44,002 nucleotides of DNA from an uncultured Gammaproteobacteria bacterium (GTDB taxonomy: Bacteria > Pseudomonadota > Gammaproteobacteria > Pseudomonadales > Ketobacteraceae), in the NCBI GenBank assembly GCA_913063125.1, contig CAJXZM010000033.1, positions 1 to 44,002 of the forward strand, read 5' to 3'. Of the stretch, positions 24,593 through 33,516 are shown piece by piece. A program made the translations under genes and the position numbers. The notes beneath the pieces were generated by a model. The model ran no database searches and had not been told where the DNA came from. It saw nothing but the letters and a program-made list of their open reading frames with translations. The stretch's first letter is position 1. Every line of letters begins with the position of its first letter.

Positions 24593-26389
24593 TCCATGTC
24601 TCCAGTATTTGTACCTCTAAACAGAGGTGCGTCGTGTAATGGCAGGTACTACATAATCCCGCCGCTATCTCCTCAGATAGTTCTGATGTTACCCACTGAG
24701 TATGGTTCATATTTTATCGGCGTGAATTGACAAAAAGAATGTCGCATAAAACCTTGTTAACAACTCAATTCGTAATAAGAAGACAATTCGAACATAAGTA
24801 TTATAAGACTGTTAGCGTCAGATGATCAATCGAACGTCTCTGTTCTATGTGAATAGCATGTACAAGCAGCAATAACCTCGTTGGACAATGCAGAAGAGGC
24901 GCTTTTTGATTTATAGACAACCTCGTCCAACCACACATTTTTATCGTCAAAACTACTTTTTGCCAAGATTGCCCTCCACACCTTCGGTAAGGTTCTTGTG
25001 CCATCTTACCCGCAGCCTCCTCTTCAATCGCAAGAATATTCAGTGCTGCTCAAACAATCTAATGCCGGACGGCCTTCGCAAAAACACCTGGCTTTGAAAT
25101 TCAAGAATTCGAGATTGCAGGACTCGTAACCGCGAAAGCGCCAATCAACATTTTTAAGCGAACACCCAAAAGCTAGGTTTTTAACGATATCTTGAATAAA
25201 CCATATCACCTGCATTTCGAGGTAATTTCCACGAGATAAGCGTTGTGACAGATAACGACATCCGTACGTTGCAAGTTTTGTGCGACCAATGGCCAATCGA
25301 TCGCCTGTCCGGCAACATCCATATCAGTAATGCTGGATGTATCAAGAGAACCCACATGGCGTATTAACAGGCTAGATAACAAAATTATGAGAATATAAGA
25401 AGGATAACGTCAATTCGAGAAACAACACTATTGCTCATTCAGTGCGAGGGACTTGGCTTATCAATGGCCGTGAGCTTGGAAGCTGGTATTATCTGAGCTT
25501 TAATTTCTACGCCATTTCGTCATCTTTCCAATTCATAACGGCCACCGTAAATTATGTTGCACAGGGAAGCGTCAAACCTAACCCCAAAACAGGATCTTTA
25601 GCTCAACAAGATTGATTGGACTCTAGTTATCTGGAATAATTGAGCCATGGATGAGAAACAACCTTTAGATCAACGCCGACAAATCAAAAATGCTCTACGA
25701 GACGCAGATAACGCGCTCATTCGTAGCGGGCGGGCTCACCCTATAGATGTTGCCAATCGAAATAGCTGTTTTTCTGGTGCAAACCTCCACGCGGCCCGAT
25801 CTGAGAAAGGTTTTGACCTCTTTTAAAGCCTCAAGTAAACAACGAATTATAGAAATACTCTGGGCATATTTATTAGATAAAAAATATATGCGGGGAAAGT
25901 GCTGACGGAGTTGAAGGTGAGTTGTGGTGGTAACACTTGTTTTAGCGCTATCTGAAACCTGACGAAAAAAGTACTTTCCTCAAACTAAATAAATAACAAA
26001 TATCAACCCAATGCTTAAAAGCTAGAAACATTAGGCTTTATACCTCATTACTACCAGGATTTTTCATCTAGATACGTCATAGTATTTCTCCAAATAATTT
26101 GTCTACAGTGAACACAAGAACTCACCTTGCTAGAACTATAACACAAGATCTCGTAAGCCATCCAATTCGTACCCCTCAAGACACCGCCCACGTTGCCTGA
26201 GATGAAGGCTATAGGTTATGAGACATTCACATTTAGTTGCTTTGGTCAAAAAAACAGGGAAACGCAATTACCCAAAGTGTTTCAAATCGCGGCCAATACC
26301 CCCAAAAAATACCTGGAAAAGCCCCTGACACTGGTCTATTAAGCCGCTAGAATGAAACAAAACCCCAAGGGACTGATTCACTCAGGTTT
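24593..26389. other. Gene-poor, probably eroded stretch
   Basis: In 1.8 kb no full gene is supported. A plus-strand segment around 25230-25350 reads VVTDNDIRTLQVLCDQWPID and then HISNAGC, which resembles the start of a classical SDR (DVTD...IDVLINNAG) and may be a decayed dehydrogenase. A 59-codon frame from ATG 25647 to 25826 (MDEKQPLDQRRQIKNALRDA...) looks protein-like but is unrecognised. The rest is broken by stops in all frames. The stretch ends at a recombinase gene, consistent with an old insertion boundary. Confidence 0.5.
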
Positions 26390-26986
26390 ATGGCCAATTA
26401 TTCACCAGAAATGCGCTTATTTGATGCCGAAGGCGGACGGCTGTATGTCAGTGCCGATGAACGAGCGCGTTTTTTAGTCGCCGCCGCCGAAGAGAGCCGA
26501 GAACATCGCATCTTCTGTCACTTGCTGCATTATACCGGTTGCCGTCCCAGTGAAGGCTTGGAACTTACCCCCCAACGCATCTTGCTGGATGAAAACACCA
26601 TTGTGTTCCATACCTTAAAAAAAACGCAGTATCGCCATATTCCGGTACCAGTACGTTTGATTGAAGATTTGGACTTGGTATTTGATCTGCGTCGAATGAT
26701 GAAATCCCAACAACCACAAAATACCCCCTTATGGTCAATGAGCCGTCCTACGGCTTGGCGTATGGTCAAGCGGGCGATGGCGCGTGCTGGCATCGAGGGG
26801 CCGCAAGGCACAGCGAAAGGTTTACGCCATGGTTTTGGCATTGCCATGTTATCCGGTGAAAAGCCATTACCGTTGAATGTATTACGGGATTTACTAGGAC
26901 ATTCAGACACCCAAACTACCGAGATCTATCTACAGGTGATTGGCTATGAAAAACGACAACTGGTGATGCAGGCATGGAACACATGA
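26390..26986 (+). CDS. Stand-alone tyrosine recombinase at the edge of the defence island
   Basis: A 198-residue recombinase, catalytic domain only. The conserved residues are Arg in HYTGCRPSEGLEL near 52, Lys in TLKKTQYRHIPV near 79, HGFG-type block II with LRHGF near 145-149, GHSDTQTTEIYLQ with His and Tyr near 171 and 181. The core-binding domain of full-length integrases is absent. It opens the run of defence genes, so it may have mobilised the island, but no flanking direct repeat was found by eye. Start ATG/TTG choice is uncertain because no strong ribosome site is visible. Confidence 0.85.
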   Translation: MANYSPEMRLFDAEGGRLYVSADERARFLVAAAEESREHRIFCHLLHYTGCRPSEGLELTPQRILLDENTIVFHTLKKTQYRHIPVPVRLIEDLDLVFDLRRMMKSQQPQNTPLWSMSRPTAWRMVKRAMARAGIEGPQGTAKGLRHGFGIAMLSGEKPLPLNVLRDLLGHSDTQTTEIYLQVIGYEKRQLVMQAWNT

Positions 26987-27104
26987 AAATACTAAGCGTA
27001 AGCTTACGACCCAAAGCGGACATTTATATGAACTTAAATCTTTGGCTACTATTTGTCGATTGATAGTATTGTGAATATTGGGAAACAAAAGGATAAATTC
27101 GTTG

Positions 27105-28208
27105 ATGTTACAGGAAGAGATTCTAGAACTTGAATTACCCTCACCGAACTCTGAGGTTAAGTATACATCTTCACAAAAAGTACTTAACGGTAAAATAATT
27201 CCACCGAAACAACACTTATTACTTTTGTCTGCGGATGATTGGGAAGAATTTATTGTAGAGTGGGGACATTTTCAAAAAACGAAGTATCATTTGGTTACCA
27301 GATTGGGTGGAGCAAATGACTATGGTATCGATGTCGCCTGTTTTTACACTAATAAAGGTTTTCAAGGGGATTGGGACAACTTTCAATGTAAATATTACAA
27401 AGGTGATCCGCTGACACCAGGAACCGCCATACCCGAAGTTGGAAAGATACTGTGGCATATTTTTAATAAAAAAATCACAGTACCAAAAGTATATTATTTC
27501 TTTGCTCCAAAAGACTGTGGTTCCGCATTGAAAAAGCTATTGCTAGATTCAAGTAAACTCAAGAATAAATTTTTTGATGAATGGGATAAATGGTGTGCAA
27601 ATACGATAACCTCAACTCAGGCTGTAGAGCTTGAAGGTGTATTTTTGAACTTCGTTGAACAATTTGATTTTAGCATTTTTCAATATAAACCTGTTCTTGA
27701 AGTTATTGAGGAGCACAGTGAAACTCCATATCATGCAATCCGATTTGGGGGGGGGTTAAAAGATAGGCCAGATCCAATCGAGCCGCCTGAAAATGTTGAT
27801 GAGGCAGAGGTAAGATATGTTGAGCAACTAAACGAAGCCTATGCGGATCATAAAAACGTCGACGCAAAAAAATTAGATTTAGGCGATCATCCAGAACTTG
27901 AAAAACATTTTGGTAGACAAAGGGAAGCTTTCTATTTTGCGGAATCCTTAAGAACTTTTGCAAGAGACTCAGTGCCTCCAGGGACATTTGAAGAATTGCA
28001 GAACGATATGCTTGATGGCGTTATCGATACTGTAGAAAATGAATATGAAGATGGATTAAAAAGATTGAAAGAAGTTATGAAAGAATCTAAGTCAGTACCC
28101 TTGGATGCAAATGGACTTTTCCAAGTGGTCAGAGTCAAAGACAGATACGGAATATGTCACCAATTGGCTAATGAAGAAAAGCTACTATGGGTAAAAAATG
28201 ATGATTAG
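27105..28208 (+). CDS. ABC-3C system effector with PD-(D/E)xK nuclease-like N-terminus
   Basis: A 367-residue protein from ATG 27105; an in-frame TTG at 27078 lacks a ribosome site. The N-terminal half has the Mrr-like restriction-endonuclease pattern: LGGANDYGIDVACF near 66-79, then DNFQCKYY near 89-97 (Asp...Gln-x-Lys). The C-terminal half (about 190-367), with SETPYHAIRFGGGLKDRPDP and EKHFGRQREAFYFAESLRTF, corresponds to the conserved ABC-3C effector module that links diverse toxic domains to the ATPase. In this published class a nuclease effector is thought to be controlled by the middle component and the SMC-like ATPase. The gene overlaps the next by 11 bp. A G9 tract at 27747-27755 lies inside the coding sequence. 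Confidence 0.82.
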   Translation: MLQEEILELELPSPNSEVKYTSSQKVLNGKIIPPKQHLLLLSADDWEEFIVEWGHFQKTKYHLVTRLGGANDYGIDVACFYTNKGFQGDWDNFQCKYYKGDPLTPGTAIPEVGKILWHIFNKKITVPKVYYFFAPKDCGSALKKLLLDSSKLKNKFFDEWDKWCANTITSTQAVELEGVFLNFVEQFDFSIFQYKPVLEVIEEHSETPYHAIRFGGGLKDRPDPIEPPENVDEAEVRYVEQLNEAYADHKNVDAKKLDLGDHPELEKHFGRQREAFYFAESLRTFARDSVPPGTFEELQNDMLDGVIDTVENEYEDGLKRLKEVMKESKSVPLDANGLFQVVRVKDRYGICHQLANEEKLLWVKNDD

Positions 28209-28701
28209 TTCAGCGCAATCAGATCATATGTTTAACAGCCCATTAGAGACTGGAATTCGATCAGTATGTGTTCTGGCCGCTGACGATTCCATGCAATATG
28301 ACCTTCAACAATTGTTGGCTTTCGATCATTTGATTGTGCACACAGGCGACATAATCGATGCACCATCTAGCTTACATCCCAATGTCCATCAGCGTAATGG
28401 TGAATTGCTTATTCGGAGATCGCTCGTAGAGCGAGGGCTGCTTTTGATGGAAAGTAAGAAGTTAGTTGAAAAAAACATTTCTACAAATGGTTTCTATTAT
28501 TCGGCAACTGAATTGGCTGTAATATTTATTGAAAGCCTCACAAATAACTATGTTTCTGAACTTTACAAGCGGTCTCAATGGGCTGTTGAAAAATATAAGG
28601 ATTTTGGAGATCACTTCTTTGTGGAAATTTTTAATACGGCGTTTGATAGGTGGTCGAAAGAATTTCAAATAGCCGAAATATCAGTAGGAAATGTGAAATG
28701 A
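28198..28701 (+). CDS. ABC-3C system middle component
   Basis: A 167-residue alpha-helical protein lying between effector and ATPase, overlapping both (11 bp and 4 bp). The sequence FNSPLETGIRSVCVLAADDS, FDHLIVHTGDIIDAPSSLHP and RNGELLIRRSLVERGLLLM is characteristic of ABC-three-component middle components, small winged-helix-like proteins thought to bridge or regulate effector and ATPase. No catalytic residues are expected. The tight overlaps show translational coupling of a three-gene operon. Confidence 0.8.
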   Translation: MMISSAQSDHMFNSPLETGIRSVCVLAADDSMQYDLQQLLAFDHLIVHTGDIIDAPSSLHPNVHQRNGELLIRRSLVERGLLLMESKKLVEKNISTNGFYYSATELAVIFIESLTNNYVSELYKRSQWAVEKYKDFGDHFFVEIFNTAFDRWSKEFQIAEISVGNVK

Positions 28702-30560
28702 CCGCACTCACCATGGAAATTAGATTCATCTCCTTTATTGGACCTAACAAAAAATCAGCAGAATTAAAGTTTGGTTCTGGTCTCAATTTGATTTTTGGTC
28801 CGTCTAATACAGGAAAGTCGTCAGTATTGGATGCTCTTGATTTTATGCTTGGTCGTGAGAGGGAGCTAAAAGAAATTCCTCAGCACGAAGGTTACAATCA
28901 AGTCCTATTAGGAATAGAATTCTCTAATGATGATAAATTTACTTTCATAAGAAATATAGGCGGTGGAGATTATGAATGCTTTGAAGGGCTGCATAATCGG
29001 AAGCCAGAGGGTAAAAAATCTACTATCCTTAGACCTAAAAAAGGAACACAAAAAATAAGCACTATCTCAGAGTTTATTTTAAAGAATCTTGGACTAAATG
29101 AAAAAAAATTAAAGAAGAATGCAGATAATAAGACAGTAAAACTTACTTTACGTAATTTCCTTCCTGTTGCAATGGTTACCGAAACAAATATACAGAAAGA
29201 GGCGTCTCCTTATATTAGCCAACAGTATACAGAGAAAACAGAACATAGATCTCGGTTAAAACTACTGCTTACAGGGGTGGATGATAGTTCTCTGCTTCCC
29301 GCAGAGATTGAGAAAAAAAGACTATCTCGTACTGCAAAAATCGACATTCTAGAAGAACTGATAGCCGATCAAGAAAAAATACTTTCGGATAACTTATCAG
29401 ATGATGAAACTCTTGAGGAGCTGAACGAACAAAATGATCGGGTTGCGGGCACAATTCGACAAAGACGAACTTTACTTGAGTCTTCTGAAGAGACTTACAG
29501 CCAGTTTATCTCAGACCGAACGCAATTCCGTAATGAATTGGAAAAAAACAATGAGCGACTAGCTGAAGTTTTGGAAATGCTCAGTCGCTTTGAATTGCTA
29601 AAAGTACAGTACCAGTCGGACATGTTGCGCTTAGAGAGCATAGGCGAAACTGGTTCTCTAATAAGTGCATTACCATCTGATAGTTGCCCTTTATGTGGAA
29701 ATAAGGATGTTGAGAGAATCAATCATGATAAATGTGATGGTAATATTTCAGAAATAGTTTCTGCTGCTGTTGCGGAGCAACGAAAAATAGAGGGTTTGCA
29801 TGCAGATCTTGTTGTTGCAATGAATCAATTGGAATTCGAAACAAAGTCTATCAAGGAAATTGCACCTGAAATTACAGCTAAAATATCTGGTACAAATGAA
29901 AAACTATCTCAATTGAATCCGGAGCTTAATTCACAGCGCACCAAATATACTGAGTTATTGTCTGTCAAAAATAATGTGGAGAAATCTATTGGTATGTTTG
30001 AACAGTTGGACTCGCTTCAAATAAAGAAAGATCAACTTGAGAAAGAAGCCACAGGAAAAAATAAACCAGATGCAAGCACCACAGCCTTACCTACAAAAGC
30101 CTTGTTTAGCTTATCTCAATCTGTCAAAGGCTTGCTAGAAAAATGGAACTTCCCGGATTCTGAAGATGTATATTTTGACAAAGAGACAGGGGACTTTGTT
30201 ATTAATGGAAAGCATCGGGTTAGTAATGGTAAAGGGCATCGCGCTATTACACATGCTGCGGCGACCTTGGGCCTTATGAAATATACACAAGACAATGAAA
30301 TGCCTCATTTTGGGTTTTCAATCATAGATTCACCGTTACTTGCTTATGAAGAGCCTGAAGATGAAGCAGATGACCTTCGTGGGACAGATGTAAATGTTCA
30401 ATTTCTGGACAGCCTTGCAGCTTGGAGAAGCAGACAAATTATTGTTTTTGAGAATAAGAAATCAATTCCGAAAAAATACACATCCGGCGACCAAGTTGTT
30501 CATTTCACTAAAGGTCAAACTGGGCGCTATGGCTTTTTCCCTATAGAAGACAATCAGTGA
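28698..30560 (+). CDS. ABC-3C system SMC/Rad50-like ATPase
   Basis: A 620-residue ATPase from ATG 28698, which overlaps the upstream stop as ATGA and has AGGA upstream. Walker A is FGPSNTGKSS near 33-42. Two long coiled-coil arms (about 210-300 and 345-440) flank a Rad50-type zinc-hook CPLCG near residue 330. The C-terminal half has the signature-like NGKGHRAITHAAATLGLM and Walker B FSIIDSPLL near 541-549. The protein should dimerise through the hook and ATP-bound heads, sensing DNA or phage structures and gating the effector (family knowledge and inference). It ends the operon. Confidence 0.88.
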   Translation: MTALTMEIRFISFIGPNKKSAELKFGSGLNLIFGPSNTGKSSVLDALDFMLGRERELKEIPQHEGYNQVLLGIEFSNDDKFTFIRNIGGGDYECFEGLHNRKPEGKKSTILRPKKGTQKISTISEFILKNLGLNEKKLKKNADNKTVKLTLRNFLPVAMVTETNIQKEASPYISQQYTEKTEHRSRLKLLLTGVDDSSLLPAEIEKKRLSRTAKIDILEELIADQEKILSDNLSDDETLEELNEQNDRVAGTIRQRRTLLESSEETYSQFISDRTQFRNELEKNNERLAEVLEMLSRFELLKVQYQSDMLRLESIGETGSLISALPSDSCPLCGNKDVERINHDKCDGNISEIVSAAVAEQRKIEGLHADLVVAMNQLEFETKSIKEIAPEITAKISGTNEKLSQLNPELNSQRTKYTELLSVKNNVEKSIGMFEQLDSLQIKKDQLEKEATGKNKPDASTTALPTKALFSLSQSVKGLLEKWNFPDSEDVYFDKETGDFVINGKHRVSNGKGHRAITHAAATLGLMKYTQDNEMPHFGFSIIDSPLLAYEEPEDEADDLRGTDVNVQFLDSLAAWRSRQIIVFENKKSIPKKYTSGDQVVHFTKGQTGRYGFFPIEDNQ

Positions 30561-31060
30561 TTGTGCATGCCTGTTTTTCGGCGGAGGAATGGAGATAAAA
30601 AGGTAAAGTGAATTAACAATGGAGGCAGGAATCACACTCTCTATCGATGGGATCGACTTTTGTTGGTCAAAAAACGGTATTGTCACATTCGGTGAAGACA
30701 CCTCATCACCTGGTAGAATGATCTTACCATATCAAGTTCCGGCCCAGAGTCGTTATTATGCTCAGCAGTGCATAATAACGACTCTGGGCCGGAACTCACG
30801 TAGCCAAATGACACCGAACAGCGGAGACACTGTCAGGATAGCCCTAAACGTTACGTAGTCTCCCCCTATCGGAAAATGAGGATGTAGCAAAGCAACACCT
30901 ATTTTACGTTTATAAACAGTGGGCTACGGAATTTGGTGGGAATCTAAATCCCCCCTTTTGTAGCGTGACTCGAAATTCGACATTATTTAATGGATTAAAC
31001 CAATTGAATAACGACCTCTCGTAAAATTACACTATTTTAAACAAGTTGAAGGGATATAAA
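30561..31060. other. Intergenic region with large hairpin
   Basis: A 500-bp gap between the ABC-3C operon and the next defence gene. A frame at 30619-30858 is open for 79 codons, but it runs straight through a 27-bp inverted repeat and has no recognisable family, so it is not annotated as a gene. The remainder shows nothing I can name. Confidence 0.5.
30735..30796. repeat. 27-bp perfect stem with 8-base loop
   Basis: Arms 30735-30761 and 30770-30796 are exact reverse complements (outer end AGTTCCGGCCCAGAGTC), loop TCAGCAGT. It lies about 175 bp after the ABC-3C ATPase stop. It is far stronger than an ordinary terminator and has no T tract. It may be a folded single-stranded recombination or transposition site, a MITE relic or a structured RNA. 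Confidence 0.9.
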
Positions 31061-33139
31061 ATGAAGGGGATTACAAAAGAGTATTATTCGTTATTTCTAA
31101 AAGCCAAAGAAAGCTACTCGGAACCAAGCTTATCCCTTAATCTCGGTTCCGACCCTTCAAATTACGAAAATATATACAAAAAAATTCAGGACACACTGGA
31201 AAGCCAAGCTGGAATAGGGATAGATTCTTTAAAAATCAGACTCCAACTGACTATCGAAGAAAAGATCGATCCAAAAAAGTCGAGTGAGATTAGAGAGTCA
31301 CTTCAGATACTGGGAACAATCAGAGATGCTGTAAATGGGAAAGTTTTTGACTTTTCAAATACTACAGAATGGAAGGAGTGCATACAATATTCTTTGCTTT
31401 TCAATAACAACAGAACCAATAAAGTAACCCATGGCGTCCCTGACGAATATAACCACATAGCCGAGGCACTCTATCATCTCAAAGGCTACGGATTCACGAT
31501 AGAGTCCATAGATGGATATATAAAAGAAGACGACACAGAACTAAAAAGACTTACAATCGCTATAGATTACCGAGCATCAAAGCTCGGAAAACAAGGTCTA
31601 TTTACATTCAGTGCTGTCATCGCAAACCGATTTTCGTCTAAAGATCTTCGGTTTTTTTTGTTTAGACGAAGAAGCACAATGCCGACACTACAAGAACCAT
31701 TCCCACCCTACGGCTACTTATTTAATTTGTTCTGTAAATACACAGGGAAAAAATCTAAATTTAGGGGGAAAGTTGCGGTGGCAAAAATTGACGAAATAAG
31801 GGAACTATCAACACATTTAGGCACTATTCATGACTTTGATAAAATGTCACCCTGGGCAAATATAAATGTATCATCAGAAGATATTTTAGAAAAATTAAGA
31901 GAGTGGGTTGTATATCCAGAGGTTTTTTACATCCCTCAAATATCTCCTATTCATGGGAAATCTTTATTTCCAAAGATTTTTGAATTAATCCCCACTCTTT
32001 CCAGTAATTGCAAAGATGAAATATCAAAAACAACAGCCATTTTGCAGAGAATAGAAGATAAAATGATTTCTGACAGAGCAATATGCGGCGAGTTATCTGA
32101 ACAAGATATATTTAACCTTTGTTCGGATATTGTAAGCAGAGAAAAACTATCGAAAGTATTGGAGAAGATATCAACTCCATCAAATAAAATTAATAGAAAT
32201 TATAAAAGCCCACTTGACGCAACCAAATCGAACATAAAAGAAATTCCACTGATAAAATCAGAAAAAGGCTACATTGTAGCCAACTTGGGGACTTATAATA
32301 TTTCCGTGTATCGAACCCTTCTAAATATCGCCATTGATCATCACCCTAAAGCAGAACAAAAATTTGGCTTTGCAATAGAAGAATTCATTAAAGAAAAACT
32401 TAAAATATCCAATGTTAACTTTAACCATAGTTTTAAATACACTGTCCCTGGTTACATAAGAGACATAAGCAAGACTAACCGACACGAAGGGGAATGTGAC
32501 TTTATAATTGAATCAAGCGAGTATATTTTTCTCATAGAAGTAAAAAAGAAAGGGATAACCAAAGGTTCCTGGTCTGGTGATATTGTTAACTTACTAACAG
32601 ATACAGCACTTAGCTTTGTAAAATCATTAAACCAGTTATCAATTGCGGAGTTAATGCTTCTGAATGACAAGAAAATAATATCTAAGAATGGTGACACAGT
32701 AGAACTTCAAAATCGTGACATTTTCAAACTCGCTATATCATTTGAAGATATGGCCTCGCTACAAACCGATAGTATTAAAAACAGTCTATTGAGAGGTCTG
32801 TTCAATACCAATATAAACACAACAGATAATACACAAAAACATATTATAGAAATAAACAAAACCCTTGATGAATTCACATTAATACACGGTGAGCTTTTCA
32901 CAAAGGAGGGAAAGTATGAAAACAACCCTTTCCACGACATTTCTTATATAAGCACACCCCAGCTACTTACTATTTTAGAAGATACTAATAACAATGAGGA
33001 GTTTGCAAAAAGCATATGTCGATCAAATACGGTTGTATTAAGTCTCATGGATTGGTATGCCTCTTATAAATCAGCAAAAACAAATAAACTTATTGAGGAA
33101 AACCCATTGGCCTTCAAACACACTGCTCTGATAAATTAA
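31061..33139 (+). CDS. Large orphan protein with C-terminal PD-(D/E)xK nuclease domain
   Basis: A 692-residue protein from ATG 31061; GAAGGGA lies six bases upstream, while an in-frame TTG at 31046 lies before it. I do not recognise the full-length family. The C-terminal region contains a convincing nuclease core: FIKEKLKISNVNFNHSFKYT, then GECDFIIESSEYIFLIEVKK near 477-495 (Asp...Glu-x-Lys) followed by a helix with QLSIAELMLL. The N-terminal 400 residues are mixed alpha/beta with no motif I can name. It stands as a single gene between an ABC-3C and a Gabija-like system, so it is a good candidate single-protein defence nuclease (inference). Confidence 0.8.
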   Translation: MKGITKEYYSLFLKAKESYSEPSLSLNLGSDPSNYENIYKKIQDTLESQAGIGIDSLKIRLQLTIEEKIDPKKSSEIRESLQILGTIRDAVNGKVFDFSNTTEWKECIQYSLLFNNNRTNKVTHGVPDEYNHIAEALYHLKGYGFTIESIDGYIKEDDTELKRLTIAIDYRASKLGKQGLFTFSAVIANRFSSKDLRFFLFRRRSTMPTLQEPFPPYGYLFNLFCKYTGKKSKFRGKVAVAKIDEIRELSTHLGTIHDFDKMSPWANINVSSEDILEKLREWVVYPEVFYIPQISPIHGKSLFPKIFELIPTLSSNCKDEISKTTAILQRIEDKMISDRAICGELSEQDIFNLCSDIVSREKLSKVLEKISTPSNKINRNYKSPLDATKSNIKEIPLIKSEKGYIVANLGTYNISVYRTLLNIAIDHHPKAEQKFGFAIEEFIKEKLKISNVNFNHSFKYTVPGYIRDISKTNRHEGECDFIIESSEYIFLIEVKKKGITKGSWSGDIVNLLTDTALSFVKSLNQLSIAELMLLNDKKIISKNGDTVELQNRDIFKLAISFEDMASLQTDSIKNSLLRGLFNTNINTTDNTQKHIIEINKTLDEFTLIHGELFTKEGKYENNPFHDISYISTPQLLTILEDTNNNEEFAKSICRSNTVVLSLMDWYASYKSAKTNKLIEENPLAFKHTALIN

Positions 33140-33144
33140 CAACT

Positions 33145-33300
33145 TGTAGTGGTCAAGTAGAACTGGCCACGGTCTAGTAGCGCATCCATTGCTGAGCAAA
33201 TATGAAGGAATGTTGAAACAGAACTGCGGAGATACTCTTGTTGTTTATGGCTTAGAATATTATTATTTTAGGCTGATCTGTGAACGGACGAAAGCGGACG
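33145..33300. repeat. Island repeat copy A
   Basis: It starts TGTAGTGGTCAAGTAGAACT, continues CTGGCCACGGTCTAGTAGCG, has the core TGAAACAGAACTGCGGAGA at 33214 and ends near CTTAGAATAT and AAAGCGGACG. Compared with copy B it lacks the internal GCCCAGTGGC...GCCACTA part. It begins 5 bp after the nuclease-gene stop and precedes the Gabija-like pair. The rest of the gap to 33517 shows no gene. Confidence 0.75.
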
Positions 33301-33516
33301 CATTTCCTGGCTGATTTTAATGTGTGGATTTTATGTTAATTAAAAGTCGCGGTTTTCAATCCTCACATGTAGGGAGTTAGTGGCTAGGTTACGTTGTTTA
33401 ATTTCAGAGCTTTGATGTGTGGGCATGATAATAAGTTCAGAGAAACCAGACAGAGGAGCTTTATTATCACTGTTGTTATTTCTCTATTCGTTAATATAAA
33501 ATATATGGGATGATCA

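Noticed and set aside
24801..25296. Minus-strand frames of 67 and 90 codons in the gene-poor zone
   Set aside because: Neither has a ribosome site or recognisable motif, and they overlap possible plus-strand relics; random open frames are likely.
26240..26389. Attachment site beside the second recombinase
   Set aside because: Short C- and A-rich repetitions are present, but no direct-repeat partner was found in the window.
30619..30858. A 79-codon frame after the ABC-3C operon
   Set aside because: It runs through both arms of a 27-bp perfect inverted repeat, matches no family and has composition unlike the neighbouring genes.
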